A DNA stretch of 9,386 bases from a bacterium (lineage in GTDB: Bacteria; CBDUZB01; JAGLHV01), in the NCBI GenBank assembly GCA_023132075.1, contig JAGLYT010000040.1, positions 1 to 9,386 of the forward strand. Direction: 5' to 3'. This document shows positions 1-6,098 of this stretch, one piece after another; positions within the stretch are counted from its first letter, which is position 1, and each line of letters starts with the position of its first letter. The position numbers were made by a program, and so were the translations under genes. The notes beneath the pieces were generated by a model. That model was not told the origin of the DNA and did not search any database. It saw only the letters and a program-made list of their open reading frames with translations.

Positions 1-259
1 TATTTTCTTCTGCTGCCTGTTTACCCAATAAAGGATTTCCCCCTACACCCAATCCTTTAGTTAACTTGACACCTACCTGTAACTTTTGTCCGGCTATAGA
101 GTATTTCAGTGCCTGTGCATCTGTATTAACCGCAATAAATTCTACTCCTTTGATTTCAGAAAGAACCATCCTGTTTATTGCATTACCGCCGCCACCGCCG
201 ACTCCAACTACTTTTATGACTGCAGGATGTTCTTTAAAATCATCACTGAATTTCAACAT
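1..259 (-). CDS. ftsZ: Cell division protein FtsZ, N-terminal 86 residues (3' end outside window)
   Basis: FtsZ is the tubulin-like GTPase that polymerises into the cytoplasmic Z-ring and recruits the divisome. I translated this partial gene by hand from the minus strand. It starts [20 protein letters not shown], followed by the glycine-rich T1 nucleotide loop [13 protein letters not shown] (residues 19-31), the T2-region [11 protein letters not shown] (41-51) and the T3 region [12 protein letters not shown] (65-76). The GGGTGTG tubulin signature would lie beyond the window edge. The start is the ATG at 259. A strong AGGAAGG Shine-Dalgarno sequence at 272-278 lies 12 bases upstream, a rather long spacing, but no other in-frame start was found before an upstream stop. 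It follows ftsA by 99 bases, the usual ftsA-ftsZ order. Odd point: the T3 loop has Val where most FtsZ have Ala, and Leu after NP where an acidic residue is usual. Identity is near certain. Confidence 0.97.
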   Translation of the reverse strand, partial: MLKFSDDFKEHPAVIKVVGVGGGGGNAINRMVLSEIKGVEFIAVNTDAQALKYSIAGQKLQVGVKLTKGLGVGGNPLLGKQAAEEN

Positions 260-308
260 TACAGAATTTTTCCTTCCTAATAAATTAATTTGAACATCGA
301 GTTTCTAA

Positions 309-335
309 ATTTTATTTTAATTCACCATCGGTCAA
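309..335 (-). promoter_or_regulatory. Candidate promoter for ftsZ
   Basis: On the minus strand, TTGACC (330-335) is followed after 15 bases by TAAAAT (309-314). Each hexamer matches the sigma70 consensus at five of six positions, but the spacer is short. The predicted start of transcription is about 40-45 bases before the ftsZ ATG. Dedicated ftsZ promoters near the end of ftsA are common in other bacteria. In DNA this AT-rich such matches arise easily by chance, so this is only a candidate. Confidence 0.28.
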
Positions 336-360
336 AACAAGTCAAAAAAGCCGTTGACTT
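331..360 (-). repeat. TTGAC-box cluster: inverted repeat plus 10-base direct repeat upstream of ftsZ
   Basis: A perfect 7-base inverted repeat, AAGTCAA/TTGACTT (arms 339-345 and 354-360, 8-base loop), starts at the ftsA stop codon. A direct repeat of TTTTGAC (minus strand; plus-strand GTCAAAA at 331-337 and 341-347) has a period of exactly 10 bases. It could be an operator, or a weak stem after ftsA. The stem is AT-rich and the tract that follows it is not a clean U-run, so an efficient terminator is unlikely. The function is inferred only from the arrangement. Confidence 0.35.
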
Positions 361-1582
361 AAAGCATTTCCTCCATCCATCTTTTTATTTTCTTAAAAAA
401 AGAAAAAGACTGTCTGAAACGGGGATTAATGAAACGGCTGTTCTCTTTATTCTGAGCATATTTAAGTAACCCTACCCCCGTAGCATAACGGGGATTAGAA
501 ACAATATCTACTATCCCTCCGACATCCTGTGGAATCCCTATTCGTACAGGCATATCAAAAATTTGTTCAGCTGCCAGATCTATTCCTTTTAGAAATGCAC
601 TTCCTCCCGTAAAAATAATTCCGGAAGGTATTAAATGGCTATAACCACTCTTTTTTATCTCTTCTTCTATCATTACTAATATTTCTTCTACGCGAGGCTG
701 AATTATTTCCGAAAGATGAAGCAAAGAAATTTTCCTTTTAATTCTCCCGTCTATACTTAAAAATTCTATTTCTTCATCCACATCAACAAGGCTGGTCATT
801 GCAATTCCATATTTTTCCTTAAGTTTTTTTGCTTCGGACAAAGAAGTACGCAAACCGTAAGCAATATCCCTGATTATGTAATCACCTCCAATCAATAACT
901 CTTTGGTAAAACGGATATTTCCCTCTAAAAATATTGCCAAATCAACCGTTTGCCCCCCTATATCAACAAAAGCAACACCTAATTCCTTTTCTGCCTGTGT
1001 AACTATTAATAACGAAGCCGCTAATAAACCGAAAACTACCTTTTCAATCTCAAAACCGGCACGATTTATGCATTTAATGATATTATTTAACGAAGCCGTA
1101 GAAACTGTAACAACATGAACTTCTACCCCCAAGTGACTTCCTTCCATCCCTATTGGGTCAGGAACCCCTCTTTGTTTGTCTACAATGTAAAGTTGCGGTA
1201 TAGTATGAATTATTTCCCGATCAGGGGCAATTTGTATTGCCTTAGCCGATTCCAAAACCAGATCAACATCTTCGGGAAGAATCTCTTTATTAGAACGTGA
1301 TATATTTATCGCTCCACTACGATTAAAACTTTCCACATGTTCCCCTTTTATATTTACATAAACCGAACGCACAACATCCCCGGTCATTGTTTCGGCTGTT
1401 TCTACGGCCTTAGTAATAGAATTAACCGTTTCTTCTATATTTACAACTACTCCTCCCTTTAGACCCTTACAATCCACTTCTCCTACGCCGATAACATCCA
1501 TCTCATTATCCGGACCTCTTCTTCCAATCATACAACATATTTTGGAAGACCCAATATCAAGACTTACTATATTACCTTTCAT
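359..1582 (-). CDS. ftsA: Cell division protein FtsA
   Basis: FtsA is the actin-like ATPase that tethers FtsZ filaments to the inner membrane face and helps recruit later divisome proteins. The translation has the actin-fold phosphate 1 motif SLDIGSSK (residues 7-14), the FtsA-specific 1C subdomain at about 82-165 (including ESAKAIQIAPDREIIHTIPQ), the phosphate 2 motif FVDIGGQTVDLAIF (205-218) and the adenosine motif GIIFTGGSAFLKGI (321-334). It ends in an amphipathic helix rich in Phe, Lys, Arg and Trp (about 392-407), the membrane-targeting sequence. The length of 407 residues is close to E. coli FtsA (420). I start it at the ATG at 1582, 8 bases after AAGGAG (1591-1596). A TTG directly upstream (1585) would add one residue but sits only 5 bases from that site. 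It lies between ftsQ and ftsZ, and its own promoter is possible in the long upstream gap. Identity is near certain. Confidence 0.98.
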   Translation of the reverse strand: MKGNIVSLDIGSSKICCMIGRRGPDNEMDVIGVGEVDCKGLKGGVVVNIEETVNSITKAVETAETMTGDVVRSVYVNIKGEHVESFNRSGAINISRSNKEILPEDVDLVLESAKAIQIAPDREIIHTIPQLYIVDKQRGVPDPIGMEGSHLGVEVHVVTVSTASLNNIIKCINRAGFEIEKVVFGLLAASLLIVTQAEKELGVAFVDIGGQTVDLAIFLEGNIRFTKELLIGGDYIIRDIAYGLRTSLSEAKKLKEKYGIAMTSLVDVDEEIEFLSIDGRIKRKISLLHLSEIIQPRVEEILVMIEEEIKKSGYSHLIPSGIIFTGGSAFLKGIDLAAEQIFDMPVRIGIPQDVGGIVDIVSNPRYATGVGLLKYAQNKENSRFINPRFRQSFSFFKKIKRWMEEML

Positions 1583-1590
1583 CAATACTA

Positions 1591-1596
1591 CTCCTT
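1591..1596 (-). promoter_or_regulatory. ftsA ribosome binding site (decides the ATG start)
   Basis: AAGGAG on the minus strand lies 8 bases before the ATG at 1582 and only 5 bases before the adjacent in-frame TTG at 1585. The spacing favours the ATG. Confidence 0.75.
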
Positions 1597-1627
1597 ATTC
1601 ATAATAGACAAATCCGCACCATTTAAA

Positions 1628-1658
1628 TTTATAAACCCGCAAAAACATTTAATTTCAA
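1628..1658 (-). promoter_or_regulatory. Candidate sigma70-type promoter for ftsA-ftsZ
   Basis: In the gap of 212 bases between the ftsQ stop and the ftsA ATG, the longest in the window, the minus strand carries TTGAAA (1653-1658) and TATAAA (1628-1633) separated by 19 bases. Each hexamer matches the consensus at five of six positions. The spacer is at the long end of what is tolerated. Transcription would start near 1621, leaving a leader of roughly 40 bases with the AAGGAG site. Upstream, T-rich and A-rich tracts could act as an UP element. The rest of the gap is AT-rich and shows only a 6-base AT-rich hairpin (1688-1704) and no supported gene. Confidence 0.4.
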
Positions 1659-1794
1659 CAAAAAAATAAAGCAAAAAATTTAAAACAATAAACTCTCTGT
1701 TTATACCCGGCATAACTATTCATCTTCTCTCTATATTTACAAGTTTTAATCAACTAAACCCGGACAACTAATTCGACTTTTATGACTTTATAAT

Positions 1795-2598
1795 CTATGT
1801 TTTACATAATTTAACAATCACTTTTCCCATATCAGGTGAGAAATATTGCATATTAACATAATCAATTTTTTTTTCTTTACTTTTCAAATCAGCCAAAACT
1901 TTTTCAAGATAAGTTAATTTTAAATTTATATTCGGGGAAGTTGCCCTGCCAAAAAAAACCTTTGTTCCGTCCCGCAGCCAAAATACTATCTTAGAAAAAT
2001 CTTTCGGCCCTATTTTTACTATTTCTTTACCAATAGAACAACGACCATTGTTTTCCAACAATTGCAAAAATTTTATTGCTGTTTTCTTTTTTTCTTCTTC
2101 TTTATCCTGAATCAGACCCAAAATAACCGGCACTTTTTTTTCTGAATTTTTGTAATTAAAAACAGCCCCTTCCCTGTCAATAGCTTTCAATTGACCATTA
2201 ATTCTACAATATGCAATCGGCGTTCTTTCAATAATTTTCAGGCAAAGCGTATCCGGTATTTTACGTCTGATAATTACCGTTTCTATTGACGGAATTCCCT
2301 TCAAATTTTCTTTTATTCTCTCTTTCCTCACCAGAAAAATATTTTCATTTTTTCTTAATTTTAAAAACTCCTTTATTTTGATTTCAGATGATATTTCGTT
2401 GTCACTGATTTTAATTTGTTTTAATTGAAAAAAAGAGGAAAAAAACAAAAAATGATAAACATTAAATATTATAACCCCGCCAATTAATGAAGCAGTAATT
2501 AAATTTAAACTGTGCTTACTAACTTCTTTGATTTTTTCTTTTCTCAATTTTTTAAATTTACTTCTTACGTTAACTTTTTGTTTTTTTCTTTTTTTCAT
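1795..2598 (-). CDS. ftsQ: Cell division protein FtsQ (DivIB-type)
   Basis: FtsQ is a bitopic membrane protein that links the cytoplasmic ring to the periplasmic FtsL/FtsB complex and regulates septal synthesis. The 267-residue translation has the family layout. A very basic cytoplasmic tail (1-29, mostly Lys and Arg) is followed by one membrane segment (about 31-57). A POTRA domain comes next (about 58-126), with the characteristic ending IPDTLCLKIIERTPIAY, and then the extracytoplasmic FtsQ domain, containing LKAIDREGAVF and ending near KVIVKLCKT. The length is typical. The ATG at 2598 has AGGA about 10 bases upstream. The start region consists almost entirely of A-runs. It lies 101 bases after ddl, with a possible 18-codon ORF overlapping its ATG. 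FtsQ sequences diverge strongly, so the call rests on topology, POTRA pattern and position between ddl and ftsA, which together are strong. Confidence 0.94.
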   Translation of the reverse strand: MKKRKKQKVNVRSKFKKLRKEKIKEVSKHSLNLITASLIGGVIIFNVYHFLFFSSFFQLKQIKISDNEISSEIKIKEFLKLRKNENIFLVRKERIKENLKGIPSIETVIIRRKIPDTLCLKIIERTPIAYCRINGQLKAIDREGAVFNYKNSEKKVPVILGLIQDKEEEKKKTAIKFLQLLENNGRCSIGKEIVKIGPKDFSKIVFWLRDGTKVFFGRATSPNINLKLTYLEKVLADLKSKEKKIDYVNMQYFSPDMGKVIVKLCKT

Positions 2599-2651
2599 AT
2601 TTTTTTGTTCCTGGAAATTATCTTTTTGGATTTGTTTTTCTTAATATCCAT
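2595..2651 (-). CDS. Possible 18-codon leader ORF overlapping the ftsQ start
   Basis: On the minus strand GGAGAG is followed after 8 bases by an ATG at 2651. It opens an 18-residue frame, MDIKKNKSKKIISRNKKI, whose TGA overlaps the ftsQ ATG as ATGA. A good ribosome site plus the overlap would suit translational coupling of ftsQ, whose own Shine-Dalgarno sequence (AGGA) is modest. The peptide is Lys-rich, as expected from A-rich DNA, and has no recognisable domain. It may simply be a chance frame. Confidence 0.25.
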   Translation of the reverse strand: MDIKKNKSKKIISRNKKI

Positions 2652-2699
2652 TCTATAATCTCTCCGAAAAAAACAAAAATAACTTATTCCGTATACACA

Positions 2700-3638
2700 T
2701 TAATGTCGCGCTTGTTTTTCGACAATAGAAAGTTCTATAATTTTCAAAATCAACTGATTGAAATTGATTCCCGCGGCTTTCGCCTCTTCGGGAAGAAGAC
2801 TGGTTGGGGTCATTCCCGGAATAGTATTTACTTCTAAAACATAAATTTCATTTTTATCATCTACCATCATATCCACCCGTGCAGCCCCCCGGCAATTAAA
2901 ACCGGAATAGACCTTTTTGGCATATTGTTGTGCTTTATTATAAGTAATTTCATCCAATGCAGCAGGTAGAATATGAGAAGACATCCCGGGGACATACTTT
3001 GCTTCATAGTCATAGAAATCACCTTTGGGAACAATTTCAATAACCGGCAAAACTATTTCTCCCAAAATTCCCACAGATATTTCTTTCCCTTGAATATATC
3101 TTTCTATTACCACTTCAGAACCATATTGAAAAGCTCTATTTAAAGCCGCGTATAAATCTTTTATTTCCAAAACCTTAGTAATCCCCACTGCCGAACCCTG
3201 CATAGACGGTTTCACGATTACAGGCAATTTTAAATCCAGGTCCTGAAGGATATCCCCTTTTTTTACCACTTTATATTCCGGGGTGGGAATATTATTAAAT
3301 GAAAGAAAACATTTGCTAAAAACCTTATTCATGGCTAAAGCAGAACACAGAACCCCGGAACCACTATAAGGTAATCCCATCAATTCTAAAATAGCCTGAA
3401 CTGTTCCATCTTCTCCGAAAGTACCATGCAAAGCAATAAAAACATAATCTATTTTTTCTTCTTTTAATTTTGTCGTAAATTCATTCCTATCGACATCTAT
3501 TGCTAAAACATTCATTCCTTCTTCAATCAATGCTTTTTTTACAGCTTTACCAGTTTCCAGGGAAACTTCCCGTTCCTGTGACCATCCGCCCATTATTATC
3601 CCTATTCGTTTATCCTGAAAATACTTTTTTATATCCAT
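2700..3638 (-). CDS. ddl: D-alanine--D-alanine ligase
   Basis: Ddl is the cytoplasmic ATP-grasp enzyme joining two D-alanines into the dipeptide that MurF adds to the peptidoglycan precursor. Visible motifs are GGWSQEREVS in the N-terminal domain (residues 17-26), ALHGTFGEDGTVQ (69-81), PVIVKPSMQGSAVGI with the ATP-grasp Lys and the Ser-containing loop (139-153), GDFYDYEAKY (206-215), GAARVDMMV (251-259) and LEVNTIPGMTPTSLLP with the metal-binding Glu and Asn (268-283). Tyr215, the last Tyr of YDYEAKY, is the residue associated with D-Ala rather than D-lactate specificity in this family. The 312-residue length matches DdlB (306). I start at the ATG at 3638, where AGG sits 5 bases upstream. 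A GTG at 3644 would add two residues and cannot be excluded. It begins within about 10 bases of the murB stop, so the two are probably translated together. Confidence 0.97.
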   Translation of the reverse strand: MDIKKYFQDKRIGIIMGGWSQEREVSLETGKAVKKALIEEGMNVLAIDVDRNEFTTKLKEEKIDYVFIALHGTFGEDGTVQAILELMGLPYSGSGVLCSALAMNKVFSKCFLSFNNIPTPEYKVVKKGDILQDLDLKLPVIVKPSMQGSAVGITKVLEIKDLYAALNRAFQYGSEVVIERYIQGKEISVGILGEIVLPVIEIVPKGDFYDYEAKYVPGMSSHILPAALDEITYNKAQQYAKKVYSGFNCRGAARVDMMVDDKNEIYVLEVNTIPGMTPTSLLPEEAKAAGINFNQLILKIIELSIVEKQARH

Positions 3639-3647
3639 TTTCACCTA

Positions 3648-4574
3648 TCATTCCCAAACTTCAATTTCCATTCGCAATTTTATTCCGAACATTTTATTTA
3701 CTTCCCTCTTGATTTTATTTATCAGAAATAAAATATCCCTTGCCTGCGCCCCTTTTAAATTAACAATAAAATTCGCATGTTTTGTAGAAATCTGTGCTTT
3801 TCCTTTTTTTATCCCTTTCAATCCCGCCCGCTCAATTAATCCCCCGGCAGTTAATCGGTTTTTCTTCCCGGGATTTTTAAAGATACAACCGGCATTAGAA
3901 AAATTCAAAGGTTGAGTTTGAACTCGTTTTTGCAGGTTGTTTTTAATCATTGACAGTATATCATTTTTATTTCCCTTTTTCAATGATAATTTCGTCTTGA
4001 GAATTATATCTTTTTTTAGAAAATTATTCTTTCGATAACCAAATGTTAACTCTTTTTTATGTAATAAATTTATCTTTCCATTTTGTTGAAAAATTTCCAC
4101 TTCCTCTATCAAATCCCCTATCGCCTGTTTCCCTGTCCCTGCATTCATCACTATCGCACCACCGACCGTCCCGGGAATACCGGATAAAAACTCTGTTCCC
4201 TGCAACCCATAATCAACACATTTCTTAATTAAAACAGGTAAAGGGACCCCTGCTCCGACTATTACCTTTTCCCCTATAACCTGGATCCGATCGAATGTTC
4301 CTTCTAATTTTAATAAGGCACCGGAAAGTCCCTTATCCTTAACGAGAATATTACTTCCCATACCGATTATTTTACAACCAATATTATTCCTATCCAATAA
4401 ACAAACAATACCCCTCAACTCTTCGACCCCAGTCACTTTTATTAAATAATCAACAGGCCCTCCGACGCGAAAAGTAGTATGTTTTTTTACTAATTCATTG
4501 ACTTTTACTCGTTTTCCTACAATTTTTTTAATTTCTTTTTCTATATCCGAATTTTTTTTCTGTTTCCTTGCCAT
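3648..4574 (-). CDS. murB: UDP-N-acetylenolpyruvoylglucosamine reductase
   Basis: MurB is the FAD- and NADPH-dependent reductase that turns UDP-GlcNAc-enolpyruvate into UDP-MurNAc in the cytoplasm. FAD-binding motifs are clear: HTTFRVGGPVDYLI (32-45), IIGMGSNILVKDKGLSG (69-85) and GTEFLSGIPGTVGGAIVMNAG (126-146). Next come FGYRKNNF with the substrate-binding Arg181, AGCIFKNP (228-235), AGLKGIKKGKAQISTKHANFIVN (250-272) and the C-terminal LRMEIEVWE, whose Glu303 aligns with the catalytic Glu of E. coli MurB. The 308-residue length and the lack of the Tyr-loop insert point to the shorter, type II form. Odd point: the residue aligned with the proton-donating Ser of E. coli (Ser229, in AGSFFKNP) is Cys230 here. 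The ATG at 4574 follows a purine-rich stretch containing GAGA. The murC-murB gap of 92 bases is AT-rich with no clear signal. Confidence 0.97.
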   Translation of the reverse strand: MARKQKKNSDIEKEIKKIVGKRVKVNELVKKHTTFRVGGPVDYLIKVTGVEELRGIVCLLDRNNIGCKIIGMGSNILVKDKGLSGALLKLEGTFDRIQVIGEKVIVGAGVPLPVLIKKCVDYGLQGTEFLSGIPGTVGGAIVMNAGTGKQAIGDLIEEVEIFQQNGKINLLHKKELTFGYRKNNFLKKDIILKTKLSLKKGNKNDILSMIKNNLQKRVQTQPLNFSNAGCIFKNPGKKNRLTAGGLIERAGLKGIKKGKAQISTKHANFIVNLKGAQARDILFLINKIKREVNKMFGIKLRMEIEVWE

Positions 4575-4666
4575 TATAAATTCTCTTTCTCCCTTGCCCT
4601 TTCCGTCTTTCGTTTGCTAATTTTATCTAATAATATTTTTAAACTTAACAAAATAAATTAATCTAA

Positions 4667-6046
4667 CTAATCTTTTTCCCCTCTCCACAATTTCAACAAA
4701 CTTTTACCTTTTTTCCAAACATCACCTGCCCCTAAAGTCACCACTACATCTCCCGGATGCAAAACATTAATCAAATTTGCCTGAAAAGCATCGTTAGAAG
4801 GAAAACACTCCACATCCTCATTATGTTTTTTAATACTTTCTAAGATTAATTCTGCGGTTATTCCGGGTATCGGCTTTTCCCCTGCCGGATAAATATTCAT
4901 TATTTTCACTACGTCTGCATCACGAAATGATTCCCCAAATTCCCTGTAGTGATCACGGGTGCGGGTATACCGATGAGGTTGAAAAAGAACTACCATTCTT
5001 CGTTGAGGCCATATTTTCTTAATTGTTGCCAAAGTGAATTGTATTGCAGTAGGATGATGTCCATAATCATCGATAATCAAAATATCATTTTCTTTTCCAA
5101 CAATTTCCATCCTCCTTTTTACTCCCTGAAAATCTCCCAATGCTTCGGCAATACAAGAAAAATCAATACCCAATTCCAGTCCACAGGCAATACTGGCAAG
5201 AGCATTACTTACATTATGCATCCCCAAAATACCAGTCTTTATCCTGCCTAATTTTTTCCCTTTTTGCTCTACATCAAATTCACTTCCGAATTCTCCGAAT
5301 TTAATATTACCGGCAAAAAAATCGGCAGGTTTTTTTATCCCGTAGGTAAAATATTTTCTCTCAATTTTGTTATAAATGTTCCTTATATTTTCATCATCAT
5401 TACATACAATAGCACACCCATAAAACGGCACTTTATTTATAAACTGAATAAATGCTTTTTGTATATTTTCTATATTACCATAATATTCAAGGTGGTCATT
5501 GTCAATATTGGTAATCACCGCAATAGTAGGCGTTAATTTCAAAAAAGAACCATCACTTTCATCTGCCTCTGCCACTAAATAATCACCCTTGCCCAGCTTT
5601 GCCCCTCCTCCAATATTATTAAATCGCCCGCCAACTACCACCGTAGGATCAAACCCACCTTTAGCTAATACCCAGGCAGCCATAGAAGTAGTAGTGGTTT
5701 TTCCGTGTGTCCCGGCAACTGCCACTGCATACTTTAAACGCATTAATTCAGCCAACATTTCGGCCCGCCTGATAACAGGAATGTTTTTCCTCTTTGCTTC
5801 TTTTATTTCAACATTATCCCGATCAATCGCAGTGGAAGAAACTACCACATGGACATCATTTATATTATCCTTATGATGACCAATAAAAATATTCCCGCCC
5901 ATATTTGCCAATCTTTGAGTAACTTCCGTTTCTTTCATATCCGAACCGGAAATTTTATATCCAAGATTTATCAATATTTCAGCAATTCCGCTCATCCCTG
6001 AACCGCCAATACCAACAAAATGAATATGTTTGATTTTTTTAAACAT
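4667..6046 (-). CDS. murC: UDP-N-acetylmuramate--L-alanine ligase
   Basis: MurC is the first Mur ligase: it uses ATP to couple L-Ala to UDP-MurNAc in the cytoplasm. The three Mur-ligase domains are all present. The N-terminal UDP-binding domain has HFVGIGGSGMSGIAEIL (9-25). The central ATPase domain has the P-loop AGTHGKTTTT (111-120), EADESDGSF (160-168) and ITNIDNDHLEYYG (178-190). The C-terminal part has GMHNVSNALA (275-284), DDYGHHPT (326-333) and LFQPHRYTRT (354-363), with YPAGE near 386-390. DDYGHHPT and QPHRYTRT distinguish MurC from MurD, MurE and MurF. The length of 459 residues is normal. I chose the ATG at 6046 because a strong GGAGG sits just upstream. A longer TTG-started frame from 6064 would place that ribosome site inside the coding region. 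It follows murG by 52 bases. Confidence 0.98.
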   Translation of the reverse strand: MFKKIKHIHFVGIGGSGMSGIAEILINLGYKISGSDMKETEVTQRLANMGGNIFIGHHKDNINDVHVVVSSTAIDRDNVEIKEAKRKNIPVIRRAEMLAELMRLKYAVAVAGTHGKTTTTSMAAWVLAKGGFDPTVVVGGRFNNIGGGAKLGKGDYLVAEADESDGSFLKLTPTIAVITNIDNDHLEYYGNIENIQKAFIQFINKVPFYGCAIVCNDDENIRNIYNKIERKYFTYGIKKPADFFAGNIKFGEFGSEFDVEQKGKKLGRIKTGILGMHNVSNALASIACGLELGIDFSCIAEALGDFQGVKRRMEIVGKENDILIIDDYGHHPTAIQFTLATIKKIWPQRRMVVLFQPHRYTRTRDHYREFGESFRDADVVKIMNIYPAGEKPIPGITAELILESIKKHNEDVECFPSNDAFQANLINVLHPGDVVVTLGAGDVWKKGKSLLKLWRGEKD

Positions 6047-6050
6047 CGCA

Positions 6051-6055
6051 CCTCC
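6051..6055 (-). promoter_or_regulatory. murC ribosome binding site (decides the ATG start)
   Basis: The minus strand reads AACGGAGGTGCG immediately before the ATG at 6046. GGAGG lies 4 bases away and its pairing can extend into the next TG. The alternative in-frame TTG at 6064 has no purine-rich site upstream and would encode this sequence as protein. Confidence 0.75.
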
Positions 6056-6098
6056 GTTAATCAAATACTGATTTAGAATATTTAAATCCTCTACTATG

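Noticed and set aside
66-293. Plus-strand frames at the left edge with a Pro-rich stretch
   Set aside because: The Pro-rich stretch is the complement of the FtsZ glycine-rich loop. The minus strand clearly encodes FtsZ.
1688-1704. Inverted repeat ATAAAC/GTTTAT followed by T-rich sequence as an intrinsic terminator after ftsQ
   Set aside because: The stem is only 6 bases, almost all A-T, and the nearest U-run is interrupted and displaced. It is too weak to call.
1655-1723. A 22-codon frame in the ftsQ-ftsA gap on the minus strand
   Set aside because: No properly spaced ribosome site. The purines before the ATG are too close, and the peptide is just Phe-rich sequence from T-runs.
4575-4666. 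Promoter in the murC-murB gap
   Set aside because: TTGTTA with TAGATA- or TAAAAT-like hexamers can be found, but spacing or matches are poor in this very AT-rich stretch.
4949-5876. Three plus-strand open frames of about 90-100 codons
   Set aside because: All are antisense to murC, which has every expected motif. They have no ribosome site of note or domain pattern.
6047-6064. TTG at 6064 as the murC start
   Set aside because: The extension would encode the GGAGG ribosome site as protein and has no site of its own. The ATG at 6046 aligns with the family start.
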